From Nocardia amamiensis (lineage in GTDB: Bacteria > Actinomycetota > Actinomycetes > Mycobacteriales > Mycobacteriaceae), in NCBI RefSeq assembly GCF_015477605.1, contig NZ_JADLQX010000009.1, positions 1 to 64,000 of the forward strand: DNA of 64,000 bases, read 5' to 3'. Under the pieces are notes generated by a model, which was not told where the DNA came from, did no database searches, and saw nothing but the letters and a program-made list of their open reading frames with translations. The position numbers and the translations under genes were made by a program. Each line of letters opens with the position of its first letter. Positions within the stretch are counted from its first letter, which is position 1. Below are positions 51,301 to 60,551 of this stretch, piece by piece.

Positions 51301-51616
51301 TGAGCAGCGCAAACACGACGGTTCGCTACCGATCATCGGCGTGAACACCTTCCGCAACTCACACGGCGAACCGCACCGGGTGCTGGAGCTGGCGCGCGGC
51401 ACCGAGGCGGAGAAGCAGTCGCAGCTGCGGCGGGTCCGCGAGTTCCAGCAGCGCCACCGCGACGACGCGCACGCCGCGCTGGCCCGGCTGGAGGCGGTGG
51501 CCCGCACCGACGACAACATCTTCGAGGTGTTGATGGACGCCGCCCGCGTGTGCACGCTGCAACAGATCACCGACACCTTCTTCCGCGTCGGCGGGCAATA
51601 CCGCCGCAACGTGTGA
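48398..51616 (+). CDS. icmF: Fused isobutyryl-CoA mutase IcmF
   Basis: 1072-residue adenosylcobalamin enzyme interconverting isobutyryl-CoA and n-butyryl-CoA. Domains in order: B12-binding (about 10-150, DGHDAAINIMRRIL with the cobalt-ligand His26), a MeaB-like G-protein chaperone (about 195-420, P-loop GTGGSGKSS near 200-208, VVAINKFERRGA), a linker, and the substrate-binding TIM barrel (about 560-1070, SISGYHIAEAGANP). Size and order match characterised IcmF proteins. Start GTG at 48398 with GGAGGAA upstream. It bridges valine-derived isobutyryl-CoA and butyryl-CoA metabolism, and a shared operator links it to the mmsA operon. Confidence 0.96.
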   Translation: MADRSALYTPIHPVRFVTSAALFDGHDAAINIMRRILQSQGAEVIHLGHNRAVSEVVDAVLTEDAQGVAVSSYQGGHVEYFEYLADALRKAGAEHVRIFGGGGGVIVADEIARLAESGVTIFSPEDGQRLGLPGMINQLIRDCDIDLAAEPPALDAVLAGERSALARAITCLQGNTLPETDRQKLTEAAAARRVPVLGITGTGGSGKSSLTDELVRRLRSDQQDKLRVAILAVDPTRRRGGGALLGDRIRMNALDTEHVFFRSLATRGGRELPDNIDLIVTACKAAGYDLVIVETPGIGQGDAAVTEHVDVSLYVMTPEFGAASQLEKIDMLDFADVVAINKFERRGAADALRDVARQLIRNREEFQAAPEDMPVFGTSAATFNDDGVTALYQHLTGLLGDHGLPLEPGTLPKVDTRVSTRFAQLIPPARVRYLAEIAETVRAYHAETAAQVVAAQRLQRLEQVAAELPDDNAVAELAERARADLTPANAALLAEWPGLAESYQGAEQVVRVRDREIHTPLRRETLSGNSIPRVALPRYTDHGELLRFLRAEHLPGRFPFTAGVFAFKRDTEDPARMFAGEGDAFRTNRRFKVLSEHSDAKRLSTAFDSVTLYGHDPAERPDIYGKVGTSGVSIASLDDMEVLYDGFDLTAPTTSVSMTINGPAPTILAYFLNAAIDQALDRFATEQGRQPTDAEAADIRARALATVRGTVQADILKEDQGQNTCIFSTEFSLRMMADIQEWFVRNGVRNFYSVSISGYHIAEAGANPISQLAFTLANGFTYVEAYLARGMHIDDFAPNLSFFFSNGMDPEYSVIGRVARRIWAVAMRDRYGANERSQKLKYHIQTSGRSLHAQEMNFNDIRTTLQALIAIYDNCNSLHTNAYDEAVTTPTEESVRRALAIQLIINREWGVAMNENPLQGSFLVDELTDLVEEAVLVEFDRISERGGVLGAMETGYQRGKIQDESMRYEQRKHDGSLPIIGVNTFRNSHGEPHRVLELARGTEAEKQSQLRRVREFQQRHRDDAHAALARLEAVARTDDNIFEVLMDAARVCTLQQITDTFFRVGGQYRRNV

Positions 51617-51637
51617 GGTGCGGAAGGCGCTGAGCCG

Positions 51638-52071
<434 letters not shown>

Positions 52072-52099
52072 CTAGAGAACTTATCCGTAGATCCACAAG

Positions 52100-52119
52100 A
52101 TTGAACCAGCGCGTTCATT
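52100..52119 (+). promoter_or_regulatory. Second, imperfect copy of the TetR operator
   Basis: ATTGAACCAGCGCGTTCATT keeps both TGAAC/GTTCA arms of the 52052 palindrome at the same spacing. It lies 30 bases upstream of the tetR ATG and may mediate autoregulation. Confidence 0.6.
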
Positions 52120-52148
52120 AAGCCCCTCCGAGGCGATAGCATGCAGGG

Positions 52149-52778
52149 ATGGCCGGAACAACGGCGGCGCGCGGCCGCATCGACAAGCGACAGGCGATCC
52201 TGGACGTCGCTTTCACCGTCTTCGCTCGCCGCGGCTACGACAAAGCCTGTGTGCAGGAGATCGCCGACGAGGCGGGCGTCGCCAAACCGACGGTCTACAA
52301 CCATCTCAACGACAAGCAGACGCTGTTCGAGCACGCCGCGCTCGCCGCGGCCGACGCTGTCGCAGCCCAGACCTTGGCGATCGTCGACGAGTTGCGCGAG
52401 CCCGGGGATGATCTGGCCGCAGCGCTGACCGACGCGGCGCACCGGTTGCTCGAGGTCTGCGCGAGTGATCGCGCCCGCGCCTTGCGCGCGCTCACCTATG
52501 CCCAGCTGGGGGCGTTTCCCGACCTGGTCGACACTGTTCTCACGCGCACTTCGCGCACGGTCGCCGAGTCGCTGGCCGATCGGCTCGCCCGGCTCGCGCT
52601 CGCGGGCAGGCTCCGCGTCACCGACCCGTCGGAGGCCGCTGAGCAATTGCTCGCCCTGCTGACCGCCCCGCTGGAGGCTCGCTCCCGGCTCGGGACGCGC
52701 CCGGTCCCCGCCGAGGAACTCGACAGCATCGCCGCGGCCGCGATCCGCACTTTCCTGGCCGCCTACGGGTCCCGCTGA
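52149..52778 (+). CDS. TetR family transcriptional regulator
   Basis: 209 residues. N-terminal helix-turn-helix domain: RQAILDVAFTVFARRGYDKACVQEIADEAGVAKPTVYNHL (about residues 14-53, shown here as three consecutive conserved blocks AILDVAFTVF, IADEAGVAKPTVYNHL). The C-terminal ligand-binding domain ends LDSIAAAAIRTFLAAYG and resembles the AcrR-like group. Start ATG at 52149. It is divergent from the Dabb gene, with two matching palindromes between, and is 71 bases before an amidohydrolase gene. Confidence 0.93.
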   Translation: MAGTTAARGRIDKRQAILDVAFTVFARRGYDKACVQEIADEAGVAKPTVYNHLNDKQTLFEHAALAAADAVAAQTLAIVDELREPGDDLAAALTDAAHRLLEVCASDRARALRALTYAQLGAFPDLVDTVLTRTSRTVAESLADRLARLALAGRLRVTDPSEAAEQLLALLTAPLEARSRLGTRPVPAEELDSIAAAAIRTFLAAYGSR

Positions 52779-52849
52779 TTCCCGGCCCCGACCCGCGGGA
52801 CGTGTGACAATCGGCCGGGCAGACCTTCAGCGCGGTTGGGACGGCAGAC

Positions 52850-53920
52850 ATGGACCTCTCGGGCATTCGGATCATCGACGCACACATCCACCAGTGGGAC
52901 CCGTTCACCACGCCCAGGGATTTCAGCGGGCTGGCGAAGCTGTTGCGGCGGCTGCCGGTGCCGGTGGACCTGGCCAAGCGCCTCGCACCGCGGCGCGACC
53001 GCGAATTCGTCGGCGACCCGGTCGCCTACTTGCGGCCCTACCTACCGTTCGACTACCGCGCCGATGCCGGGAACGCGCCGATCGAGGTGATCGCGCACAT
53101 CGAGGTCGAATGGTCACAGCCGGGGCCGCTGGGAAAGGCAGGCGAGACCGCCTGGGTGGCGGGCCTGCCACTGGAGGCCGCGCCCCGACTGGGCGCGATC
53201 CTCGCGGGTGGCGACCCGGCTGAGCCCGGATTCCCCAAGTTACTGGACGCGCACGCCGCGGCGTCGCCGCTGTTGCGCGGCATCCGGACGATGGTCGCCC
53301 ACCACCCCGATCCAGGCGTGCGGTCGTTCACCGACACGCCCGGCAAACTCACCAGCAAGGCGTTCCTGGACGGCTTTGCGCACCTCGCCGACCGCGGCCT
53401 GTCCTTCGAGGCATGGGTGTACTCGCACGCCATTCCGGATGTCACCGCGCTCGCCGAGCGTTATCCCGAGGTGCCGATCGTGCTGAACCATCTCGGCACG
53501 CCCGCGGGGATCTTCGGCGCGGTCGGCAAGCGCACCGGTACCCATCCGGGACTGCGCAGACAACTGCTGGTGCGATGGCGCGACGATCTCAGCGCGCTGG
53601 CCGCGCACCCGAACGTTGTCGCGAAGGTCAGCGGGCTGATGATGCCCATTCTCGGCCACCCGGTACCGCCCCGCGGAACGCCGACGCCCGTGCCGCAGTT
53701 GCTCGAGCGGGTCGGCCCGCTGGTCGAGCACGCCCTCGATGTCTTCGGCGCCGATCGCCTCATCTGGGGCTCGAACTTCCCCGTGGACAAGCCGATCACC
53801 ACCATTCCCGGCAGCATCGAGACGATCGCGACCGCGATCACCGGTCACGGCGGCGGACGTCCGGAACTCGAGCAGGTCTTCCGGACCACCGCACAGCGGG
53901 TGTACCGGATCGCGGACTGA
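52850..53920 (+). CDS. Amidohydrolase family protein (Amidohydro_2)
   Basis: 356-residue TIM-barrel metal hydrolase. The HxH metal pair is DAHIHQWDP (His12 and His14); further ligand His residues are in WVYSHAIPD and VLNHLGTPAG; the C-terminal strand reads LIWGSNFPVDKP, where many relatives have Asp in place of the Asn. Relatives include lactonases and decarboxylases (fuconolactonase, OMA hydrolase types); substrate unknown. It starts 71 bases after tetR and may be co-transcribed. Confidence 0.87.
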   Translation: MDLSGIRIIDAHIHQWDPFTTPRDFSGLAKLLRRLPVPVDLAKRLAPRRDREFVGDPVAYLRPYLPFDYRADAGNAPIEVIAHIEVEWSQPGPLGKAGETAWVAGLPLEAAPRLGAILAGGDPAEPGFPKLLDAHAAASPLLRGIRTMVAHHPDPGVRSFTDTPGKLTSKAFLDGFAHLADRGLSFEAWVYSHAIPDVTALAERYPEVPIVLNHLGTPAGIFGAVGKRTGTHPGLRRQLLVRWRDDLSALAAHPNVVAKVSGLMMPILGHPVPPRGTPTPVPQLLERVGPLVEHALDVFGADRLIWGSNFPVDKPITTIPGSIETIATAITGHGGGRPELEQVFRTTAQRVYRIAD

Positions 53921-53960
53921 GCGGGCGCACTCCCTGCGGCACGCACCACATCCGGTTCGA

Positions 53961-54767
53961 CTACGAACTCGGCTGATTCGGCGGCCGCGCACGCCCCAGC
54001 GCCGCGGTGAGTTCGCCGCGGGCGGTCGCCAGCGACGGCCCGTACCAGGTGAGGGTGCGGCCCGCGACCAACGCGACCGGAATGTTCGGGAATGCGTCCG
54101 GCCCATCGGATTCGGTGAAAACGTAGGGCTCGTCCGGGAGCACCGCGAGGTCGACGCCCTCGGTCAGCTCCGCGTCGGTGAGGCGGGGATAGCGCTCGGG
54201 GCGAACGGCGTGCACCAGCCGCAACCCGAGGCGGCGCGCGATATCGCCGGTGAAGGTGTCGCGTCCGACCACCATCCACGGATTGCGCCAAATCGGGATG
54301 ACCGCGGCGCATTCCAGCTCGGGTGGCGCTGGCGCCCAGGCGGATTCGGCTTCGACCAGCCAGGGCGGGACGCCGACGCCGAGGGCCTGGGTGCAGAGCC
54401 GGGCGAGGGAGGCCATGGCGTCGTCGACGGTTTCGATCTGCGTGACCCACACCGGGATTCGCGCCGCGCGAAGCCGCATGACATCGAGGCGGCGGTTCTC
54501 CTCCATGTTGCACAGCACGAGGTCTGGGCGGAGTTCGATGATGCGCCGGACGTTCGGGTTCTTGGTGCCGCGGATCCGCTCGACCGCCAAGTCCGCCGGG
54601 TGCGTGCACCACTGTGTCGCGGCGACAAGGACTTCCGGGCACGTCATCGCCACCGCCTCGGTCAGCGACGGCACCAGTGAAACCACCCGGCGCGGCGGCG
54701 TGCGGACGTCGACGGATGTTCCGAGGTCGTCGCGCGGCAACGCTGCCGGTGGGCTGTTCATTGCCAC
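53961..54767 (-). CDS. Helical backbone metal receptor (BtuF-like) without signal peptide
   Basis: 268 residues of the two-lobe fold used by vitamin B12- and siderophore-binding proteins: RRVVSLVPSLTEAVAMTCPE at the start, RGTKNPNVRRIIELRPDLVLCN and LPDEPYVFTESD. Unlike true ABC receptors there is no Sec, Tat or lipoprotein signal, and no transporter genes are adjacent. Start ATG at 54767. Such cytoplasmic members exist in actinobacteria; cobalamin binding or handling is a guess. Confidence 0.8.
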   Translation of the reverse strand: MAMNSPPAALPRDDLGTSVDVRTPPRRVVSLVPSLTEAVAMTCPEVLVAATQWCTHPADLAVERIRGTKNPNVRRIIELRPDLVLCNMEENRRLDVMRLRAARIPVWVTQIETVDDAMASLARLCTQALGVGVPPWLVEAESAWAPAPPELECAAVIPIWRNPWMVVGRDTFTGDIARRLGLRLVHAVRPERYPRLTDAELTEGVDLAVLPDEPYVFTESDGPDAFPNIPVALVAGRTLTWYGPSLATARGELTAALGRARPPNQPSS

Positions 54768-55049
54768 GCCTGCCAGCCTATAACAGAAGATATGCGCTGG
54801 TCGGTGCGCATTTCTTGGAGTCGTCGCACGGCGTCGAGGCTTGGCCGGTCTGAGTTTTGGGGCGTGGCCCCACTGGTTTACGCGTCAAGTATGGCGCAAG
54901 GGCAGTGCGAGGGCAGTTCCATACGGAAGGGCCTCGCGGGAGACTGAGAAAGGCACCCGGCGTCGGGAAGTCTCCGGTCCCTTCGATGCGTCGGACTCGA
55001 TCCCGCCCCGATTATCCGGCGCTCAACCGACAGCCCCGATTCCGGGTGC

Positions 55050-55829
55050 CTACCAAGCCGTTCGGCCGTCGAATCGGCGATAGAGCGCGGTGAGTTCGCG
55101 CAGGCCGGCCGCGGCGGTCGTCTCGTCGGGGGCGGTCATCCGCAGCGCCTTGCGCAGCAGCAGCGGATCCAGATCCTCTGGTGCGGGACGGAATTCGGGG
55201 TCCGGCAGGTCCGGCAAGACGATGTGGTCGCCGTACGGGTCATCGGATGCGGCAGGCCGGGCGTCGCGTTCGATGCCGCCGATCAGCGTGTCCAGGTCGA
55301 GGCCGCGCAGGGTGAGAATCTCGCGCGGGCGTTCGTCGAGCCGCTCGGCCAGCAGGTAGCACACCGCGGCCACGTGCTTGCACGGCCAGCCCGGATCCGG
55401 GCAAGTACAGGTGAAATCCAGATCCGCCGCGGTGGTCGGCAGCAACAGCGGCCCGAGACCGGTCGGCAGCGCTCCCGACGCGATCTCGGCGAGCATGCCC
55501 GGCGCGGAACGGATGGTCTCGATCAGCAGTTCGAGCTCGTCCTCGCGCAGGGGACGCACGGTGAACACCGCGGTGAACGGACGCGGTTGGCTGCCTTGCA
55601 CTTCCGCGGTCACGGCTCCAGGGTCGATCCGGTAGTTCACCACCTGGCCCGACCTGGCGTAATTGCGGCCGCGCGCCAGACGCCCCGGCTCCGCCATCCG
55701 CTCGACGGAGTCCACCAAGGCCTTGCCCCACCAAGTGCGCCCGAACGCGCCGCGGCGGCTGCGCGCGGCCACCCCACCGCGCACCGGCAGCTTCTTCCCA
55801 TACTCGGAGTAGTCGACGAAGGGGCTCAT
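55050..55829 (-). CDS. SWIM zinc finger protein
   Basis: 259 residues. The SWIM motif CxC...CxH is FTCTCPDPGWPCKHVAAVCY (about residues 136-155). The N-terminal part starts YGKKLPVRGGVAARSRRGAFGRTWW, a hallmark of the SWIM proteins encoded beside SNF2 helicases. It probably binds DNA or the helicase. The ATG overlaps the helicase stop by four bases (ATGA), so the pair is translated together. The 265 bases on its left flank to the next gene contain no supported feature. Confidence 0.92.
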   Translation of the reverse strand: MSPFVDYSEYGKKLPVRGGVAARSRRGAFGRTWWGKALVDSVERMAEPGRLARGRNYARSGQVVNYRIDPGAVTAEVQGSQPRPFTAVFTVRPLREDELELLIETIRSAPGMLAEIASGALPTGLGPLLLPTTAADLDFTCTCPDPGWPCKHVAAVCYLLAERLDERPREILTLRGLDLDTLIGGIERDARPAASDDPYGDHIVLPDLPDPEFRPAPEDLDPLLLRKALRMTAPDETTAAAGLRELTALYRRFDGRTAW

Positions 55830-58660
55830 TCGCCCACCGCCGCGGCGCCCAGGGTGAACAAATCGCGCAACTCGTCGGTGCTCAGCTCGGTGATCCAGTT
55901 CTCCCCCGCGCCGACGGCCAGATCAGCGAGCTGCCGCTTGCCGGTGATCATCTCATCGATCCGCTCCTCGATGGTGTCCACGCAGACCAGCTTGCGCACC
56001 TGGACGTTGCGCCGCTGCCCGATCCGGAACGCGCGGTCGGTGGCCTGGTTCTCCACCGCCGGATTCCACCAGCGGTCCAGATGGACGACGTGATTGGCGG
56101 CGGTGAGGTTGAGTCCGGTGCCACCGGCCTTGAGCGACAACAACATCAGCGGCGGTCCGTCCGGCGCCTGGAACCGCGTGACCATGTCGTCGCGCTTCTG
56201 CTTCGGCACCCCACCGTGCAGGAACGGGATCTCGGCGCCGAAGCGCTCGATCAGATACGGCGCGACGAGTTCGCCGAACTCACGGAACTGGGTGAACAGC
56301 AAGGCTTTCTCGCCGTCGGCCAGCACCGCGTCGAGCACGTCTTCGACGAGGGCGAGCTTGCCGGAACGATGGGCGCCGCGGTGCAGCACACCTGACCCGT
56401 CGCCGAGGAAATGCGCGGGATGGTTGCACACCTGCTTGAGCCGGGTGAGCGCGCCGAGGACGGCTCCCTTGCGGGCCATCCCCTCGGCGTCCTCGAGCTT
56501 GGCGAGCATGTCGTCGACGACCGCCTGGTAGAGCGCGGCCTGCTCGACGGTGAGATTGGCCCGCACCGTCATCTCCAGTTTGTCCGGCAGATCGCTGATC
56601 ACCGCGGGGTCGGTCTTCACCCGGCGCAGCACGAACGGCCGGGTGAGCCAGCGCAGGCGGCTTATCGCGTTCTCGTCGCGCTCGCGTTCGATGGGCACCG
56701 CGAAGCGCGCGCGGAACGACTGCGGGCTGCCGAGCACCTTCGGCATCGCGAAATCCATGATGGAGCGCAGCTCTTCCAACCGGTTCTCCACCGGAGTTCC
56801 GGTGAGCGCCAGCCGATGCCGCGCAGGCAGCGACCGAGCCGCTCGCGCCTGCCGCGTGCCCGCGTTCTTGATGTGCTGCGCCTCGTCCAAGACGACGCGG
56901 TCCCACGGTTGCCTGCCGAGTTCCTCGACATCCCGGGCGAGCAGCGCGTAAGTGGTGATCACCAGATCGGCCGCGGCGACCGTCTCGTCGAGTTCGGCGC
57001 CCGCCCGACGTCCGGCGCCGTGGTGCACCCAGACTCGGAGGTCGGGCGCGAATCGCTCGGCCTCGCGCTGCCAGTTGCCGACCACGGACATCGGACACAC
57101 CAGCAAAGTCGGGCCCGGCTGCTCGGTCTCGGCGGGAGCGTCGGCAGCCGTCTCGCGCTCGTGTACCAGCAGGGCGAGCACCTGGACGGTCTTGCCGAGC
57201 CCCATGTCGTCGGCGAGAATCGCGCCGCAACCCATCCGGCTCATGGTGGCCAGCCAGGCCAGACCGCGTTCTTGATACGGGCGCAGTTCGGCTTTCAACC
57301 CGACGGGCGGCGCGACCGGCGCGGGCGCGTGGGCGCCATCGAGCAGATCCGCCGCCCAGCCCGAGGCCGTGACCTCGGCGATCGGCACCTGCTGCACCCG
57401 TGATCCCGCGATCTGGCCGAGCATGTCCGCGAAGGTGACCGGCGAGTCGTCGGTGTGCGCGGCGACATAGCGGGCCGCGGCGGCGAGCACCTTGTGGTCG
57501 GCCTGCACCCACTGGCCGCGCAGTTGGACCAGATCGGACTTGCCGCGCACCAGCCTTTCCATCTCGGCCGGGGTCAGCACGATGCCGCCGAGCGCGAGTT
57601 CCCAGCGGTAGGAGACCAGGCCGCGCATGCCGACGGTGCTCTCGGCGGCGGGCACCGCGCTGTCCACCCGCAGTCGCATGCTCGGCTCGGCGACGCTCCA
57701 CGCCCGCGGCAGCAACAGCCGGACGCCTGCGGAGTGCAGGGCGTGCGCGCCGTGCGCGACCAGATCGACCACCACCTCGGTGGGCAGCAGCAGGTCCATG
57801 CTGCGTGGATCGCTCGGCAGATCGCGCAGCCTCGGGTAGGCCCGCTGCGCCGCGCCGAGCTTGTCCACCGCGATCCGGACGAGGTTCGGGTCATCGTGCA
57901 GTGGAACGGTTTTCGGCGCCTCGCCGGTGACGGCCAGGCAGACCTCCAGCCGCCACAGCGCCACCGTCTCGTCGCCGGCGCCGAATTCGCCATCCGGCTC
58001 GAGCAGGCGAAGCACCAGATCGGGCTCGTCGCCGGTCAGGCTGGCGCGCCACCGTTCCAGCACCTCGGCCACCTGATAGCTGCCGTTGTCCAGCGGTGTA
58101 TCGCCGACCAGGGCAGCCACCAGGGGATGCGGCGTGCCGGGCAGATCGACCAGCGCTCGCGCGATCGGATCGGTGAGTTCGGTGACCATGTCGTCGAGCA
58201 GCGCGGCCGGACGCCCGGCTACGCGCAGAGCCTGTGGCATGGCGACGGCCAGTTCGGCCAGCCAGGCGCGTTGCCGCTCCCCGCCGATCAGCCGCCAGCG
58301 CACCCACCACTCGCCGTCCTCCCTGCGCAGTTCCGGGACAACCCGCCCGGCGCGCACCCAGCGCTCGACCCCGCGCGCGACGTGCGCGAGAAAGCGCAGA
58401 TCACCCGCGACGACCTGGTCGGGCAGGCGCTGCCGCAGCACCTGCGCTGCCGCGGCCGGCGTCAGCGCATGTGCCCGGACCTGCTCGGTCTCGCCCGACC
58501 CCGCGACCAGAACGCCGGCACGGTGCCGGAACTTCGCGGCACGCAGCACGCTGCCCAGCGGGTCGGGAAGCGCGGCGGCCAGTTCGTGGGGCGGCGCGGC
58601 GACCGGCGAGTCGTGCCAGAGCAGCAACCCGCCGCCCGGCGACCACAGACCGTGCAGCAT
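55826..58660 (-). CDS. SNF2-family DEAD/DEAH helicase
   Basis: About 944 residues. A long N-terminal region with an SNF2_assoc-type domain is followed by the RecA-like motor: Walker A LADDMGLGKTVQ, motif II VLDEAQHIKN, TGTPVENR, and the C-terminal helicase motifs LSLKAGGTGLNLTAANHVVHLD-type and ATDRAFRIGQ. It is a DNA translocase of the bacterial SNF2/HepA class with a partner SWIM protein downstream. Start is ATG at 58660 (or GTG at 58663); the frame is open for another 375 bases upstream but that part is low-complexity Arg/Ser/Pro. Confidence 0.94.
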   Translation of the reverse strand: MLHGLWSPGGGLLLWHDSPVAAPPHELAAALPDPLGSVLRAAKFRHRAGVLVAGSGETEQVRAHALTPAAAAQVLRQRLPDQVVAGDLRFLAHVARGVERWVRAGRVVPELRREDGEWWVRWRLIGGERQRAWLAELAVAMPQALRVAGRPAALLDDMVTELTDPIARALVDLPGTPHPLVAALVGDTPLDNGSYQVAEVLERWRASLTGDEPDLVLRLLEPDGEFGAGDETVALWRLEVCLAVTGEAPKTVPLHDDPNLVRIAVDKLGAAQRAYPRLRDLPSDPRSMDLLLPTEVVVDLVAHGAHALHSAGVRLLLPRAWSVAEPSMRLRVDSAVPAAESTVGMRGLVSYRWELALGGIVLTPAEMERLVRGKSDLVQLRGQWVQADHKVLAAAARYVAAHTDDSPVTFADMLGQIAGSRVQQVPIAEVTASGWAADLLDGAHAPAPVAPPVGLKAELRPYQERGLAWLATMSRMGCGAILADDMGLGKTVQVLALLVHERETAADAPAETEQPGPTLLVCPMSVVGNWQREAERFAPDLRVWVHHGAGRRAGAELDETVAAADLVITTYALLARDVEELGRQPWDRVVLDEAQHIKNAGTRQARAARSLPARHRLALTGTPVENRLEELRSIMDFAMPKVLGSPQSFRARFAVPIERERDENAISRLRWLTRPFVLRRVKTDPAVISDLPDKLEMTVRANLTVEQAALYQAVVDDMLAKLEDAEGMARKGAVLGALTRLKQVCNHPAHFLGDGSGVLHRGAHRSGKLALVEDVLDAVLADGEKALLFTQFREFGELVAPYLIERFGAEIPFLHGGVPKQKRDDMVTRFQAPDGPPLMLLSLKAGGTGLNLTAANHVVHLDRWWNPAVENQATDRAFRIGQRRNVQVRKLVCVDTIEERIDEMITGKRQLADLAVGAGENWITELSTDELRDLFTLGAAAVGE

Positions 58661-59172
58661 CACCCCATCCAAGCAGGCCGGTCCGACACGTCCACGGCCG
58701 CCGCGGGCCGTGCCGGGTAACGGCCGGACCGGGTTCCGATCGGCATATCCGCTGACCGAACGGGCACTGATCAGCGTCGAATGCAGGTGTCGCAGGGTGG
58801 CCGCTACAGCGCGGGCGGCGTACACGCCCAGACCTGTTGTCTTCCAATGGAATACGCAGGGTGATCCGCGCGCCACGCTCGAGCAGGGCGCGTTGCGTGG
58901 TTCCCGGGTGGCGGCAGGTACCAAACCGCGGACACGCCGACGACCTGCCGCAGCGAGCGAACAACCCAGGTCAGGCGTAGTTTCGAAGGTGCGGCCGGTA
59001 CCGGGAACGCAGGAACGAGCCGGGCGGGACCGCACGGGCCGGAGGATGCGAAGACTCCGACCCGGCGGAACACACGGGCAGTACCCAACGGACCGGAAAA
59101 GGAAGATACTGGATATCCGCTGGTCATCGCGGAGAACCGCAGCTTGGTGTCAAGGGAAGCGGAGGAAGCAGC
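58661..59172. other. Intergenic region between the SNF2 gene and a small unknown gene
   Basis: 512 bases, divergent promoters expected. Several overlapping open frames on both strands are Arg/Pro/Ser-rich and not supported. No repeats or RNA genes were recognised. Confidence 0.5.
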
Positions 59173-59535
59173 ATGACGATTCTGCTCCAGGTCCTCGAAC
59201 AGAGCTTCACACCGACGACCGCGTGGGAACGACGGAAGTTCACCTTCGTGCACGCCGACAAGATCGTCGGAATGCGGTGCGACGGACAGTGCGGCGTGTG
59301 GCTGGACCTGTCGCGACCTGGTGAATCCCAGCGTCTGGCGCGGACAAGCGACCCACGTGCGGCGGTCACCTTCCTGCTCACCACCTTCGCCAAGATCGCC
59401 GAGTGCGAGGAACGCGGCGGATCGTGGGTGATCGGGCACGACGGAACGCACATCGAGTCCATCGCGGCCACCCGTTTCCCGCCTCGGGTGAGCGAGGTCG
59501 CCGACGACGATCTCCTGGCGCGCGCCTGGTTGTAG
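59173..59535 (+). CDS. Hypothetical protein
   Basis: 120 residues, not recognised. Soluble; starts MTILLQVLEQSFTPTTAWERRKF and has a Cys pair MRCDGQCGVW. A strong ribosome binding site (GGAGGAAG) precedes the ATG, and codon use is normal, so it is likely real. It is convergent with the rhodanese gene, 12 bases apart. Confidence 0.75.
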   Translation: MTILLQVLEQSFTPTTAWERRKFTFVHADKIVGMRCDGQCGVWLDLSRPGESQRLARTSDPRAAVTFLLTTFAKIAECEERGGSWVIGHDGTHIESIAATRFPPRVSEVADDDLLARAWL

Positions 59536-59547
59536 CGGCTGTCGCCG

Positions 59548-60366
59548 TCAGTTTCCCGTCGCCACCGGCCGTTTCGGATCGTTCGACCACTGCGACCACG
59601 ACCCGGGGTACAGCGCCGCCTCGACACCCGCCACCGCGAGCGCGGCGATCTGATGCGCCGCCGTCACGCCGGACCCGCAGTACACCGCCACCGGCCCGGA
59701 GCCGAATCCGGCGAAGCGGTCGCGCAGTTCGTCCGCGGTCCGGAAGCGGCCATCGGCGTCGAGGTTCTCGGCGGTGGGAGCGCTGAGCGCGCCGGGAATG
59801 TGCCCGGCACGGGGATCGATCGGTTCCACCTCACCGCGATAGCGCTCGCCCGCGCGGGCGTCCAGCAGCACGCCCTGCCAGCGTGCCGCGGCATCCGCGT
59901 CGATCACCGGCAGCCGGCCGGGACTCAGCTCGACATCGCCCGGCTCGGGGTCCGCTTCGGCGCCGGTCGCGATCGGCCCGCCCGCGCCGGTCCACGCGGG
60001 CAGCCCGCCGTCGAGAATGCGCACGTCCGCGACGCCCGCCCAGCGCAGCAGCCACCACGCGCGCGCGGCGGCCATACCGCCGGTGGCGTCGTAGACCACC
60101 ACCGGATCGCCATCGCACAGCCCCCAGCTGCGCGCGCACTTCTCCAGTTGCGCCGGGTCCGGTAGCGGGTGCCTGCCACGGGCCGGCGACGGCGGCGAGG
60201 CAAGTTCGGTTTCCAGATCGACGAACACCGCCCCGGGGATATGGCCGTCGAGATAGTGCTGCGGACCATCCGGGTCGCCAAGCGCCCATCTGACGTCCAG
60301 CAGGCGAAGCCGCTTGTCCGCCAAAACTTCCCGAAGCTCCCCTGGTGAGATCAGTACCGCGCTCAA
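59548..60366 (-). CDS. Sulfurtransferase (two-domain rhodanese)
   Basis: 272 residues with an inactive N-terminal rhodanese domain (LRLLDVRWALGDPDG, YLDGHIPGAVFVDLETEL) and a C-terminal domain whose active-site loop is YCGSGVTA (Cys near residue 230). CGSGVTA rather than CRxGx[R/T] is typical of 3-mercaptopyruvate sulfurtransferases of the SseA/MST type; thiosulfate may also be used. Start ATG at 60366. Confidence 0.9.
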   Translation of the reverse strand: MSAVLISPGELREVLADKRLRLLDVRWALGDPDGPQHYLDGHIPGAVFVDLETELASPPSPARGRHPLPDPAQLEKCARSWGLCDGDPVVVYDATGGMAAARAWWLLRWAGVADVRILDGGLPAWTGAGGPIATGAEADPEPGDVELSPGRLPVIDADAAARWQGVLLDARAGERYRGEVEPIDPRAGHIPGALSAPTAENLDADGRFRTADELRDRFAGFGSGPVAVYCGSGVTAAHQIAALAVAGVEAALYPGSWSQWSNDPKRPVATGN

Positions 60367-60551
60367 CCCAGCTCCTCGTCCTGAATCGCATCCTCGCGCA
60401 CGACTCCCCCACCCTACGCATCCGGATGGGCGGATGTCGCCATACTCGCGCGTGCCCCAGCGCGTCCCGCCGAGCCAGGCGGCGCGGGTCAGGCCAGTTT
60501 CGGGGCACTGGCTGGCGACACGGCTTGGTCACCAGAGGCAATATCCCGCCA

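Noticed and set aside
58661..59035. N-terminal extension of the SNF2 helicase
   Set aside because: Low-complexity Arg/Pro/Ser sequence; ATG at 58660 gives the normal protein start.
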